Below are positions 49,816-57,500 of a stretch of DNA of 64,000 nucleotides, in pieces. A program made the position numbers and the translations under genes. The notes beneath the pieces were generated by a model. It was not told where the DNA came from. It searched no databases and worked only from the letters and a program-made list of their open reading frames with translations. Every line of letters starts with the position of its first letter. Position 1 is the stretch's first letter. The stretch comes from Ensifer oleiphilus (GTDB lineage: Bacteria; Pseudomonadota; Alphaproteobacteria; Rhizobiales; Rhizobiaceae): assembly GCF_013371465.1 (NCBI RefSeq), contig NZ_JABWDU010000001.1, positions 124,001 through 188,000 of the forward strand, written 5' to 3'.

Positions 49816-50343
49816 ATGCCCGACATCACCATCCGTCTTCTCAGCGAAACCGAGGCCCGTTCCGCCGTGCCGGCCCTTGCCGAGGTGTTGTCCGATTGCG
49901 TCGAGGGCGGGGCATCGGTCGGTTTCATGCAGCCCTATCCGCCGGAGGCGGCCATGGCCTACTGGCAGGGGGTTGCCGATGCGGTTGCCGCCGAGGAAAC
50001 GCTGCTGATGGTCGCCGAAGACGAAGGGCGGATCGTTGGCACTGTCCAGGTCGGCGTGGCGCAGATGCCCAACCAGCCGCATCGCGGCGACCTGAAGAAG
50101 CTGCTCGTCCATCGCGCCGCCCGCGGCAAGGGTGTCGCCCGGCTGTTGATGCAGGCCGTCGAACAGGAGGCGGCTCTGCGCGGCAAGACACTGCTGGTGC
50201 TCGATACGGCCACCGGTAGCGAGGCCGAAGCGATCTATCCACGTCTCGGCTGGGAGCGCGTCGGCGTCATCCCAGATTACGCCATGTGGCCGGAAGGCGG
50301 CCTCTGCGCCACGACACTCTTTTACAAGCGCATTGCGGCTTAG
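49816..50343 (+). CDS. GNAT-family N-acetyltransferase
   Basis: 175 residues with 'DLKKLLVHRAARGKGVARLL' (acetyl-CoA loop) and 'IYPRLGWERVGVIPDYAMWP'. It starts two bases after the XRE-cupin regulator and is surely in its operon, so it is the likely target of that regulator and may acetylate the ligand the cupin domain senses. Confidence 0.88.
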   Translation: MPDITIRLLSETEARSAVPALAEVLSDCVEGGASVGFMQPYPPEAAMAYWQGVADAVAAEETLLMVAEDEGRIVGTVQVGVAQMPNQPHRGDLKKLLVHRAARGKGVARLLMQAVEQEAALRGKTLLVLDTATGSEAEAIYPRLGWERVGVIPDYAMWPEGGLCATTLFYKRIAA

Positions 50344-50359
50344 GGGCGCGCTGCGCGAT

Positions 50360-50545
50360 TGCCCCTCACCCTAGCCCTCTCCCTGCAAGCGGGGAGAAGG
50401 GACGCGAATTGGTCGCTAATGTCTCATTTGGCGCGCCTGTCATTCAGAAAAAGACTGAGAGTTGAGCTTGCGGCCGAGCGCCCGCGGGTCGCATCCTTCT
50501 CCCCGCTTGCGGGGAGAAGGTGGCCGGCCGGCCGGATGAGGGGCA
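50360..50545. mobile_element. MITE-like palindromic element with terminal inverted repeats
   Basis: About 186 bases bounded by TGCCCCTCACCC at the left and GGATGAGGGGCA at the right, which are inverted relatives. Inside, GCAAGCGGGGAGAAGGG (about 50387-50403) and CCTTCTCCCCGCTTGCGGGG (about 50492-50511) form further inverted repeats. No coding capacity. It fills the space between the GNAT gene and the deacetylase-like gene. Elements of this kind (CCCTCACC ... GGGGAGAAGG) are common in rhizobial intergenic DNA. Confidence 0.75.
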
Positions 50546-50643
50546 CCGGACACTCCGGCACCTGGACGGGGGGCGTCAAGGTTGCCAAGCCCGCACGCTC
50601 GGGTAGTTTAGCGCCCTTCGTTGCTGACTTCAGGACCCTCCCC

Positions 50644-51669
50644 ATGCGCATCTTCTTCTCCGAGGACCACAAGCTCCGAGACGCCAGGACCGAACTGTTC
50701 GGCGGGGAACTCGTGTCGCCTTTCGAGGCGCCGTTTCGGGCCGAATGGATCCTGGCGGCGGTGAAGGAAGCGGGCTTCCATGACGTTGTCGCGCCTGCGC
50801 GCCACGGGCTGGAAACGGCCGGCAAGTTGCACGCAGCCGACTATCTCGACTTTCTCGAAACCGCCTGGTCGCGCTGGGTCGCCGACGGCTATCGCGGTGA
50901 GGCGATCCCGACCAGCTTTCCCGCCCGCCGCATGCGCCAGCATCCGCCCAAGGATATCGACGGCGCGCTCGGCTATTACGCCTTCGCCGCGGAAACATCG
51001 ATCACCGAAGGCACCTATGCGGCCGCGCGCGCGGCGATGGACTGCGGGCTTTCGGCGGCCGAGCATGTCAACGCCGGCGCGAGCGCCGCTTTCGCCCTTT
51101 GCCGCCCGCCCGGCCATCACGCGGCGATCGATCTCTACGGCGGCTATTCTTTCATCAACAACGCCGCCTGCGCCGCGCAGCGTCTGCTCGATCTCGGTGC
51201 CGCCAAAGTCGCGGTACTCGATGTCGACTTCCACCACGGCAACGGCACGCAGGACATTTTTTATCAGCGCGGCGACGTCTATTTCGCCTCGCTGCATGGC
51301 GATCCGGTCGACGCCTTCCCATACTTTCTCGGCTTTGCCGACGAGGAGGGCACAGGCGCAGGGCTCGGCTCCACGAAGAACTACCCGCTGCCGCGCGGTA
51401 CCGAATTTGCCGCCTGGTCGGCGGCGATGGACGATGCCCTTCGCCGCATCGCAGCCTTCGGCGCCGAAGCACTGGTGGTTTCGCTCGGCGTCGACACGTT
51501 CGAGCGCGATCCGATTTCAACGTTCAAGCTGAAGTCTGAGGACTATCTTGTCATGGGCGAGCGGCTGAAGAAGGCGGGCCTGCCTGTTGTCGTCTGCATG
51601 GAGGGCGGTTATGGCGTGCCGGAAATCGGGCTCAACGTTGCCAATGTGCTGAAGGGCATTGCCTCCTAG
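50644..51669 (+). CDS. Histone-deacetylase-superfamily hydrolase (acetylpolyamine amidohydrolase-like)
   Basis: 341 residues. The zinc site and catalytic pair are present: 'CRPPGHHAA' with two His, 'DVDFHHGNGTQDIFY' with Asp, His, and a later Asp in 'SLGVDTFERDPISTF'. 'GGYSFINNAACAAQRLL' is also typical. Bacterial relatives deacetylate acetylated polyamines or small acetylated amines. The nearby GNAT (49816) and the XRE-cupin regulator make acetyl-polyamine metabolism a reasonable guess. ATG 50644 has AGGA eight bases upstream. Confidence 0.88.
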   Translation: MRIFFSEDHKLRDARTELFGGELVSPFEAPFRAEWILAAVKEAGFHDVVAPARHGLETAGKLHAADYLDFLETAWSRWVADGYRGEAIPTSFPARRMRQHPPKDIDGALGYYAFAAETSITEGTYAAARAAMDCGLSAAEHVNAGASAAFALCRPPGHHAAIDLYGGYSFINNAACAAQRLLDLGAAKVAVLDVDFHHGNGTQDIFYQRGDVYFASLHGDPVDAFPYFLGFADEEGTGAGLGSTKNYPLPRGTEFAAWSAAMDDALRRIAAFGAEALVVSLGVDTFERDPISTFKLKSEDYLVMGERLKKAGLPVVVCMEGGYGVPEIGLNVANVLKGIAS

Positions 51670-51716
51670 GCTTCTCCTGCCGTCCGGCGGAAAAGCAGAT
51701 TTTTCCACGATCCCTG

Positions 51717-51747
51717 TTGACCTCAACTTTGCTTGAGGTCGTACGCA
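51717..51747 (+). promoter_or_regulatory. SoxR box inside a MerR-type promoter
   Basis: The 20-base sequence ACCTCAACTTTGCTTGAGGT (51720-51739) has perfect 7-base arms and closely matches the SoxR operator ACCTCAAGTTAACTTGAGGT. It lies between TTGACC (51717-51722) and TACGCA (51742-51747), a 19-base spacer as expected for promoters that SoxR untwists. Confidence 0.8.
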
Positions 51748-51810
51748 TGCTTCTTCCCGAAGGCGAATGGTCGTCGGCGGGGCTTGAAGAGACACGTGAG
51801 GGAGAATTTC

Positions 51811-52158
51811 ATGAGCAGCAGCACACAGGCTGACATCATCGCGCCGCTGTATCGTATCAACAAGTTTGCTGTGCCGACTGCGGCGCGCGCTGAGTTTGTG
51901 GACCTGGTGGAACGGACGCTTGCGGTCATTCGCAGCCAGGAAGGCTACGTCAAGGACCTGTTCCTCGAGCAGCATGCGGGCCCCGGAAGGTTCAACTTCT
52001 GCACCATGATCGAATTCGAAAGCGAAGCCTTCGCGCCGAAGGTCGCGGCAGCGATCGCCGACTTCGACAAAAGCCTCGGTGTCGATCGTACGGCACTGAT
52101 GGCAAAACTCGGGGTCGAGACCGATTCCGCCAGCTACAAGAGCTTCGAGGCAGCCTGA
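51811..52158 (+). CDS. Small ABM-type monooxygenase-like protein
   Basis: 115 residues from ATG 51811 with GAGGGAGA upstream. The ferredoxin-like fold is suggested by 'LYRINKFAVPTAARAEFVDL', 'IRSQEGYVKDLFLEQHAGPG' and 'NFCTMIEFESEAFAPKVAAA', which look like the antibiotic biosynthesis monooxygenase/quinol monooxygenase family. Such enzymes modify redox-active quinone-like compounds. The SoxR box upstream fits a role in redox-cycling drug detoxification. An upstream frame start at 51733 would overlap the SoxR promoter and is rejected. Confidence 0.8.
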   Translation: MSSSTQADIIAPLYRINKFAVPTAARAEFVDLVERTLAVIRSQEGYVKDLFLEQHAGPGRFNFCTMIEFESEAFAPKVAAAIADFDKSLGVDRTALMAKLGVETDSASYKSFEAA

Positions 52159-52245
52159 CCCATCCCGCCGCTCCGGCCTCTCCGCCGGACCGGCGACCGG
52201 CGCGTCGATCGTGACGCGCCAGGCTCGCATGCAGACTGGCGGGCT

Positions 52246-52884
52246 TCAGGAAACGAAGAAAGTGGACAGGCCCTGGCCGGCAGCAAAGGCCATGTAGGCG
52301 AGCACGGTGAAATAGATCGTGGTCGCGATCAGGAACAGATAGCCACCGGCGACCATCAACCCGTCGCGCTGGATGATGCCGAGCGACAGGAGCAGGATCG
52401 CAATGCCCGGCAGCGTGTTCGACAGCGGAATGAGGCCGAGCGGAAACATCAGGAGCACGCCACCGGCCATGATCATCAGGCCGTTGAAGCGGTTCATCAG
52501 CGCCCCTTGGGTCAGGAAGCCGAAGCGCGGCCGTACGAAACGGTCGAGCTTGGAGACCAGTGCTGCGCCCTTCTGAAGCGTCGGCACCAGCTTTTCCGTC
52601 TCGATCTGCCGGTCGAGGATGCGCTGTGGCATCCAGGGCAAGCGATTGAGCGTGATCGAAATCGAGATCAGGATGATGGCGGCGCCGAAGACGGTGCTGA
52701 CGCCGGGAATGGAAACCGGCAGCAGAAACGGCAGTGTCAGCAGTGCGCACAACAGCAGAAAGCCCTGTTCGCCGATCCCGGTCATCAGGTCGCGAAGCGT
52801 GATCGTATTGCCGCGGATGGAGCCGATCATGCCGTTCAGCGTGTCGCTGAGACTGCGTTGCGTGTCGCCAAACTCGATTGCCAT
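52246..52884 (-). CDS. ExoD-family membrane protein
   Basis: 212 residues, four or five hydrophobic helices with 'EQGFLLLCALLTLPFLLPVS' and 'GVSTVFGAAIILISISITLN'; this is the exopolysaccharide synthesis ExoD family (PF06055). In S. meliloti ExoD affects EPS production, alkali tolerance and invasion of nodules. The GTG/ATG at 52884 is used here; a longer frame from 52927 in another frame is a shadow. Confidence 0.87.
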   Translation of the reverse strand: MAIEFGDTQRSLSDTLNGMIGSIRGNTITLRDLMTGIGEQGFLLLCALLTLPFLLPVSIPGVSTVFGAAIILISISITLNRLPWMPQRILDRQIETEKLVPTLQKGAALVSKLDRFVRPRFGFLTQGALMNRFNGLMIMAGGVLLMFPLGLIPLSNTLPGIAILLLSLGIIQRDGLMVAGGYLFLIATTIYFTVLAYMAFAAGQGLSTFFVS

Positions 52885-53089
52885 CAGATCGTCCGCCTCG
52901 ATTTTTTCCGAACGCGCTTGTTATCAAGAGCGTGTGAAGGATCGGTTAGTGTCCGGCCGTTTCGTGACTTCGTTGCGGCCGATGCGCCATTTGTCGTCAA
53001 ACCATGGCATCAGTGGGACGCCTCTTCATCTTCCTGCCGCAATCGCTAGTATGAAGCACTTTAGAGCACGAATGGGGACCATTGATTCT

Positions 53090-53755
53090 ATGATCAAGAA
53101 ATGCGCCATACTGGCTGTTGCGGCCATCTATCTCTCGGGATGCACGACCACCGATCCCTATACGGGTGAGCAGAAGATGTCGAACACGGCTGGTGGCGCG
53201 CTGATCGGCGCGGGCCTTGGTGCTGCGACCGGCCTTCTCGTCGGCGGCAGTGCAGCGGGACGACGCGACGCCGCGCTCGTCGGCGCCGGCATCGGCGCGC
53301 TCGGTGGCGGCCTCGTCGGCAATTACATGGACAGTCAGGAATCGGAACTGCGCGCACAGCTGCAGGGCACCGGCGTTTCCGTTACCCGTGCCGGTGACCG
53401 CATCATCTTGAACATGCCGTCGAACATCACGTTTGCCACCGACCGCGACCAGGTGATCCCTGCCTTCTACGACACGCTGAACTCGGTAGCGATCGTGCTG
53501 CGCAAATTCAACAAGACGCTGATCGACGTCGATGGCCATACCGATTCGACCGGCAGCGCCTCGCACAACCAAGGCCTCTCCGAGCGCCGCGCCGCCTCCG
53601 TTGCCAACTATCTGGCAAGCCAGGGCGTCGACCAGCGCCGCATGGCCACCATGGGCTTCGGCGCGGATCGGCCCGTTGCCTCCAACGGCAGCGAAGCCGG
53701 CCGGGCGCAGAACCGCCGCGTCGAAATCTCGATCGCGCCGATCAAGCAGGGCTGA
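53090..53755 (+). CDS. OmpA-family outer-membrane lipoprotein with glycine-zipper segment
   Basis: 221 residues. Lipoprotein signal 'MIKKCAILAVAAIYLSGC' with lipobox LSGC (Cys18). Residues about 35-85 form a Gly/Ala zipper helix pair ('GGALIGAGLGAATGLLVGG', 'GAGIGALGGGLVGNYMD'). The C-terminal OmpA domain (about 115-215) has 'VDGHTDSTGSASHNQGLSER' and 'RAQNRRVEISI', and should bind peptidoglycan. The family is YiaD-like. Longer in-frame starts (53051) would spoil the lipoprotein signal. Confidence 0.92.
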   Translation: MIKKCAILAVAAIYLSGCTTTDPYTGEQKMSNTAGGALIGAGLGAATGLLVGGSAAGRRDAALVGAGIGALGGGLVGNYMDSQESELRAQLQGTGVSVTRAGDRIILNMPSNITFATDRDQVIPAFYDTLNSVAIVLRKFNKTLIDVDGHTDSTGSASHNQGLSERRAASVANYLASQGVDQRRMATMGFGADRPVASNGSEAGRAQNRRVEISIAPIKQG

Positions 53756-53938
53756 TCGGGTCTTTTCAACACCTGGATATCGAAGGGCTGCACCGTCATC
53801 GGTGTGGCCCTTTGTCATTTGTGATGCGCTGCGGCTTCCGGATAACGGCGCCTCGAAAACAAGGTCCAAAAGGAGTGGGTTCGGTCCGCTATCCCGCGAC
53901 TTCCCCTGGGGCGTTTCCGGTTTAGTCGAAACCGCGGA

Positions 53939-54008
53939 AGCGCTCTGACGCCTTGTCTTTACGCATTAACTGACGGAAAACCGCTTCGCATTTTTCCTGC
54001 AAATGCTT
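53939..54008 (-). repeat. Dispersed intergenic palindromic repeat, family B, copy 1
   Basis: Contains TTACGCATTAACTGACGG and AAAACCGCTTCGCATTTTTC, then CTGCAAATGCTT. A close copy lies at 56440-56510 in the same orientation. Both follow the 3' ends of minus-strand genes, and the minus strand can form GGAAAA...TTTTCC hairpins with T-runs. It reaches the stop of the methyltransferase gene at 54008. Confidence 0.7.
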
Positions 54009-54820
54009 CAGAAACGATAGCGCAGCAAGCGGCCCATCCGGTTCAGCAGTGGGATGATGCTGAAGACCTGGATGGCGATGCGCGCGCCCGGCGACATCCT
54101 GTCGATCTGGGCCGGATCGTAGTTCGTGACCTCTTCCAATAGCGAAAGCCCGGGAACGCGCCGCTCCAGCCCGCGCGGGTCGTCGATGCCCCAGCGCAAC
54201 TCTGCTCCGGTCGCGCGGATGGCAGGGTTGAAGCGTAGCAGGTGAATGCCGAGATGGCTGTAGGCGTCGAAGGCGATCTCGCCGGAAGGCAGATGCGTGC
54301 AAAGGCGCAGCAGCAGGTCGTGGACGTCCGTCTCTGCGATGTAGGGCAACACACCTTCGGCGATGACGATGGCAGGCCTGTCGTCCGGTATCTGTGCCAT
54401 GAGCGCCGGGTCTGTTATCGATGCGCCGATTGCAGCATAGCCGCTGCGATCCGGGTAAAGTCTGCGGCGGAGTTCGATGACATCGGGGAAGTCCACGTCG
54501 AACCAGCGCACTTCGGCTGGTGGATCTAGACGAAAGATGCGCGTGTCGAGGCCGCAGCCGAGATGCAGAACGGTCGCATCGGGGTGCCGGTCGATGAAGG
54601 CTCGGGTCCAGCGGTCGAGCATGTAGGCGCGCATGGCGATGCCGACTGCCATGTCATGGCCGACATCGAGATGCCCGGTGCCCTGGCCGAACCGCCGCAT
54701 GGCATCGGCGGCAAAGTGGTCGTGCAGCAGGGAATCGGCAAGCTGGCTTTCCGCAGCTTTTGCGCGCAGCGTGATCAACAGCGTCTCGCGCACGCCGGTC
54801 AGGCCGATGCCGTCGCCCAT
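54008..54820 (-). CDS. LCM-family (leucine carboxyl methyltransferase-like) class I methyltransferase
   Basis: 270 residues with 'DATVLHLGCGLDTRIFRLDP' (SAM motif), 'VRWFDVDFPDVIELRRRLYP' and 'AIVIAEGVLPYIAE', the hallmark blocks of PF04072. Bacterial members methylate carboxyl groups of small molecules or polyketide-like products. It is downstream of an MFS exporter (50 bases) on the same strand, which suggests modification and export of one compound. Confidence 0.87.
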   Translation of the reverse strand: MGDGIGLTGVRETLLITLRAKAAESQLADSLLHDHFAADAMRRFGQGTGHLDVGHDMAVGIAMRAYMLDRWTRAFIDRHPDATVLHLGCGLDTRIFRLDPPAEVRWFDVDFPDVIELRRRLYPDRSGYAAIGASITDPALMAQIPDDRPAIVIAEGVLPYIAETDVHDLLLRLCTHLPSGEIAFDAYSHLGIHLLRFNPAIRATGAELRWGIDDPRGLERRVPGLSLLEEVTNYDPAQIDRMSPGARIAIQVFSIIPLLNRMGRLLRYRF

Positions 54821-54869
54821 GACTGCCTCCTCTGCCGAACCTCCGCGACGTCAGGCCTTGCCGGGCCTG

Positions 54870-56309
54870 TCAGGCTCCGGCCTTTGCACTGCGCGCCCGC
54901 CGAACACGCCTTGCCGTCAGGATCGCCAGCGCCGGCGCCAGCGCGAACAGCCAGAAGAGCCATTGCGTCGCGCGCGCGATCCCATCGGAGCTGCTCGCTT
55001 CGATGCCCGCCAGGTTGGCGGTCAAACCGGCAAGCGCGGCACCAAGCGCGGCGGCGAAAAGCTGCACGGTGGTGATCGAGCTCGATGCCTTCTCCTCCTC
55101 GCCCTTGGGCGCCAGTTCGTAGACGGCCGTGACGATATGCGGCCAGGCGAAGCCCATACCAAACCCGACGGCCATGATACCGGCCGACAGCGGCGCGGCG
55201 ATTGCGGCAAAGCCGAAGCCCGCCATCGGCATGAACACGGCGATCAATGCCAGGCCGGCAAAGCCGAAGCCCGGGCCGGCGAAGATCGTGCGTTGCGCCC
55301 GGTCGCCATGCCAATGCGCGCTCGTCATCGACCCGGCGGTCCAGCCGATCGACATCAGCGCGGCGATGTAGCCGGCAACCAGTGGCGACAGCCCATGCAA
55401 TTCCTGCAGAAGATACGGTACGTAGATCTCGGGCTGCATGCCGATCATCAAGAGCGTGATCGTAGCATAAAGTGCTGCCAGCGGGGAGGTTATGGTGAAG
55501 CTGCCGGTCGGCAGGAGCTTGCCGACAGCCCGGCGTTCGACGAAGAGAAGCACGGCGAACGTCAGGATGGCTATGCCGACCGAAGCGAGCTGTTGAACGG
55601 ATGTCGACAGCGTGCTGGCGATCGACAGCGCAAGGACGACGCCGATGAGGAGCAGGAGTTGCAGCACCGGCAACGGGGTGCGGTTGCCTTCAGACGAAGC
55701 GTTGCGCGGCAACGTCCAGAAGGCCAGCGCCGCCAGAAGTGCGGTCAACGGCAGCAGCGACCAGAAGGCCGCGCGCCAGGTGGCGAATTCCGCAAACATG
55801 CCGCCGACGGCCGGGCCGATGAGGGTTGCCGTGCCCCAGGTGGCCGAGATCAGGCCGATGGCGCGGGTCCAGAGCGCAGGCGCGAACACCAGACGGATGA
55901 CGCCGTAGGCGAGCGCATAGAGCAGGCCGCCGCCAAAGCCCTGGATCGCACGGCCGCCTAGCAGCACCAGCATATCGGGGGCGGAGGCGCAGAGCAGCGT
56001 ACCGAGCCCGAAGACGAGCGCGCCGACCGCATAGGCTGAGCCGGCGCCGACGGCAGCAAGCAGCCGGGCGGAGAGGGCGGCGCCGAGGATCGACGCGGCG
56101 ACGAAGACGGTCGTGCTCCAGGCATAATATTCGAGCCCGCCGATCTCGCGCACGATCGACGGCATGATGGTGGTGACGACATAGATGTTGAGCGCGTGCA
56201 GCGCCACGCCGCCGCTCAGCACCAGGGAATGAATGGCGTTTTCGCCCGACAGCAGCGCGAGCCAACCGGTATCGGCCTTGTCAGTGGATTCAGATGTCTT
56301 GTCGAGCAT
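54870..56309 (-). CDS. MFS drug-exporter-like transporter (DHA2-type, 14 helices)
   Basis: 479 residues, about 13-14 hydrophobic helices. 'GARLLAAVGAGSAYAVG'-type and 'RAIQGFGGGLLYALAYGVIR' and 'ATWGTATLIGPAVGGMFAEF' (motif C) mark the drug:H+ antiporter 2 family. Located between the ECF41 sigma factor and the LCM methyltransferase, all on the minus strand. Substrate unknown. Confidence 0.88.
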   Translation of the reverse strand: MLDKTSESTDKADTGWLALLSGENAIHSLVLSGGVALHALNIYVVTTIMPSIVREIGGLEYYAWSTTVFVAASILGAALSARLLAAVGAGSAYAVGALVFGLGTLLCASAPDMLVLLGGRAIQGFGGGLLYALAYGVIRLVFAPALWTRAIGLISATWGTATLIGPAVGGMFAEFATWRAAFWSLLPLTALLAALAFWTLPRNASSEGNRTPLPVLQLLLLIGVVLALSIASTLSTSVQQLASVGIAILTFAVLLFVERRAVGKLLPTGSFTITSPLAALYATITLLMIGMQPEIYVPYLLQELHGLSPLVAGYIAALMSIGWTAGSMTSAHWHGDRAQRTIFAGPGFGFAGLALIAVFMPMAGFGFAAIAAPLSAGIMAVGFGMGFAWPHIVTAVYELAPKGEEEKASSSITTVQLFAAALGAALAGLTANLAGIEASSSDGIARATQWLFWLFALAPALAILTARRVRRARSAKAGA

Positions 56310-56439
56310 GTGTCTGCGCCTTTCCTATTCGTCACGACGGCCGGGTGGCGAACGCGTCGCGCATCGCGTTGCTGCGCGCGCGTCGGCCTAATTCCGTCGG
56401 TATCGGTGGAGCGTTCCCCGACCAAAAACGGGGTCTTGC

Positions 56440-56510
56440 AGCCGCTCCATCTTTTTGTTTTTTTGCATTTCCTGGCTGAAAACCGCTTCGCACTTTTCCT
56501 GGAAATGCTT
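56440..56510 (-). repeat. Dispersed intergenic palindromic repeat, family B, copy 2
   Basis: Contains TTTTTTTGCATTTCCTGGCT and GAAAACCGCTTCGCACTTTT then CCTGGAAATGCTT, matching copy 1 at 53939. It lies directly after the 3' end of the sigma factor gene and before the MFS start. Confidence 0.7.
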
Positions 56511-56514
56511 TGAG

Positions 56515-57396
56515 TCAATGGACCGCGGCGTCACCAAGATGGGTGAGCTTGTCCGGATTGCGAACGATGAAGATATCGTTGACGTTTCCGTCGCCGTCAT
56601 AGCCGAAGGAAACGCTGGCGGCGATATCATTTTCGCTCTCGCCCCGGAGCACAATGCCGCGCCCGCCGTTGATCTCGGCCACGTCCCAGACATAGTGCGC
56701 CCAGTATTCGGTGAGCCGGTCGGCGATGAAGGCCATCACGGTTTCCTTGCCCGAAAGTACGCCGAGCACCGTCGCCACCTTGCCGCCGCCATCTGCCGTC
56801 AGGCGCACGTCGGCAGACAAGAGGCTCGAAAGCCCGGCGATGTTGCCGCCGTGGATTGCCGACAGCAGTTCGTCCTGGCGCTCGCGCGGTGTCTGGTGGC
56901 GGTTCTTTTCGATGCCGATATTGGTCTTGGCGCGCGACACCAGCTTGCGGGCGGCGGCCTCCTGCATGTGGAGCGTTTCGGCGACCTCGTCATAGGGCTG
57001 GCCGAAGATTTCGTGCAGCAGATAGGCGGCACGCTCCTTCGGCGTCAGCCGCTCCAGCATCAGGAGGAAGGCGGTGGTGAGCGACGAGGTCAGCGCCAGT
57101 TTCTCCTCGGCGTTGTCGTCGCTTGCCGTGTGGATCGGCTCGGGCAGCCAGGCGCCGACATAGTCGACGCGCTTGCGATGGGCGGCCTTCAACAGGTCGA
57201 GGCAGCGGCGGGTGCAGGCGGTCGTCAGCCACGCGGCCGGTGTTTCGATTGCTTCGTGGTCGGCTTCCTGCCACTTGACAAACGTGTCCTGCACCGCGTC
57301 TTCCGCGTCCGCCCGCGAGCCGAGGATCCGGTAGGCGAGGCCGAGAAGGCGGGGACGGGCCGCCTCGAAGATATCGATGCTGTTCATGCCATTCAT
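56515..57396 (-). CDS. ECF41-group RNA polymerase sigma factor with fused SnoaL-like regulatory domain
   Basis: 293 residues from ATG 57396. Sigma regions 2 and 4 occupy about 1-165 ('ADAEDAVQDTFVKWQ', 'LTPKERAAYLLHEIFGQPYD'), followed by a SnoaL-like domain. The three ECF41 signatures are all present: 'WLPEP' in the linker, 'DGGGK' and 'NPDKL' in the C-terminal domain. In this group the C-terminal domain replaces an anti-sigma factor. A matching self-promoter lies at 57457-57483. The longer frame from 57558 runs through that promoter and is rejected. Confidence 0.93.
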   Translation of the reverse strand: MNGMNSIDIFEAARPRLLGLAYRILGSRADAEDAVQDTFVKWQEADHEAIETPAAWLTTACTRRCLDLLKAAHRKRVDYVGAWLPEPIHTASDDNAEEKLALTSSLTTAFLLMLERLTPKERAAYLLHEIFGQPYDEVAETLHMQEAAARKLVSRAKTNIGIEKNRHQTPRERQDELLSAIHGGNIAGLSSLLSADVRLTADGGGKVATVLGVLSGKETVMAFIADRLTEYWAHYVWDVAEINGGRGIVLRGESENDIAASVSFGYDGDGNVNDIFIVRNPDKLTHLGDAAVH

Positions 57397-57456
57397 CTCT
57401 GGGCCTCGGATACGGTTCAGACGGCCAATGGCCGCGATCGTTGCGTACGACCACCT

Positions 57457-57483
57457 GACGATCGGCCATGCGCAGCTGTGACG
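57457..57483 (-). promoter_or_regulatory. ECF41-type autoregulated promoter
   Basis: On the minus strand CGTCACA (57483-57477), 16 bases, CGTC (57460-57457). This matches the ECF41 promoter consensus TGTCACA-N16-CGTC, as I recall it, with one mismatch and exact spacing, 61 bases before the sigma factor start codon. Confidence 0.7.
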
Positions 57484-57500
57484 CCGTCTTGAAATTTTTC

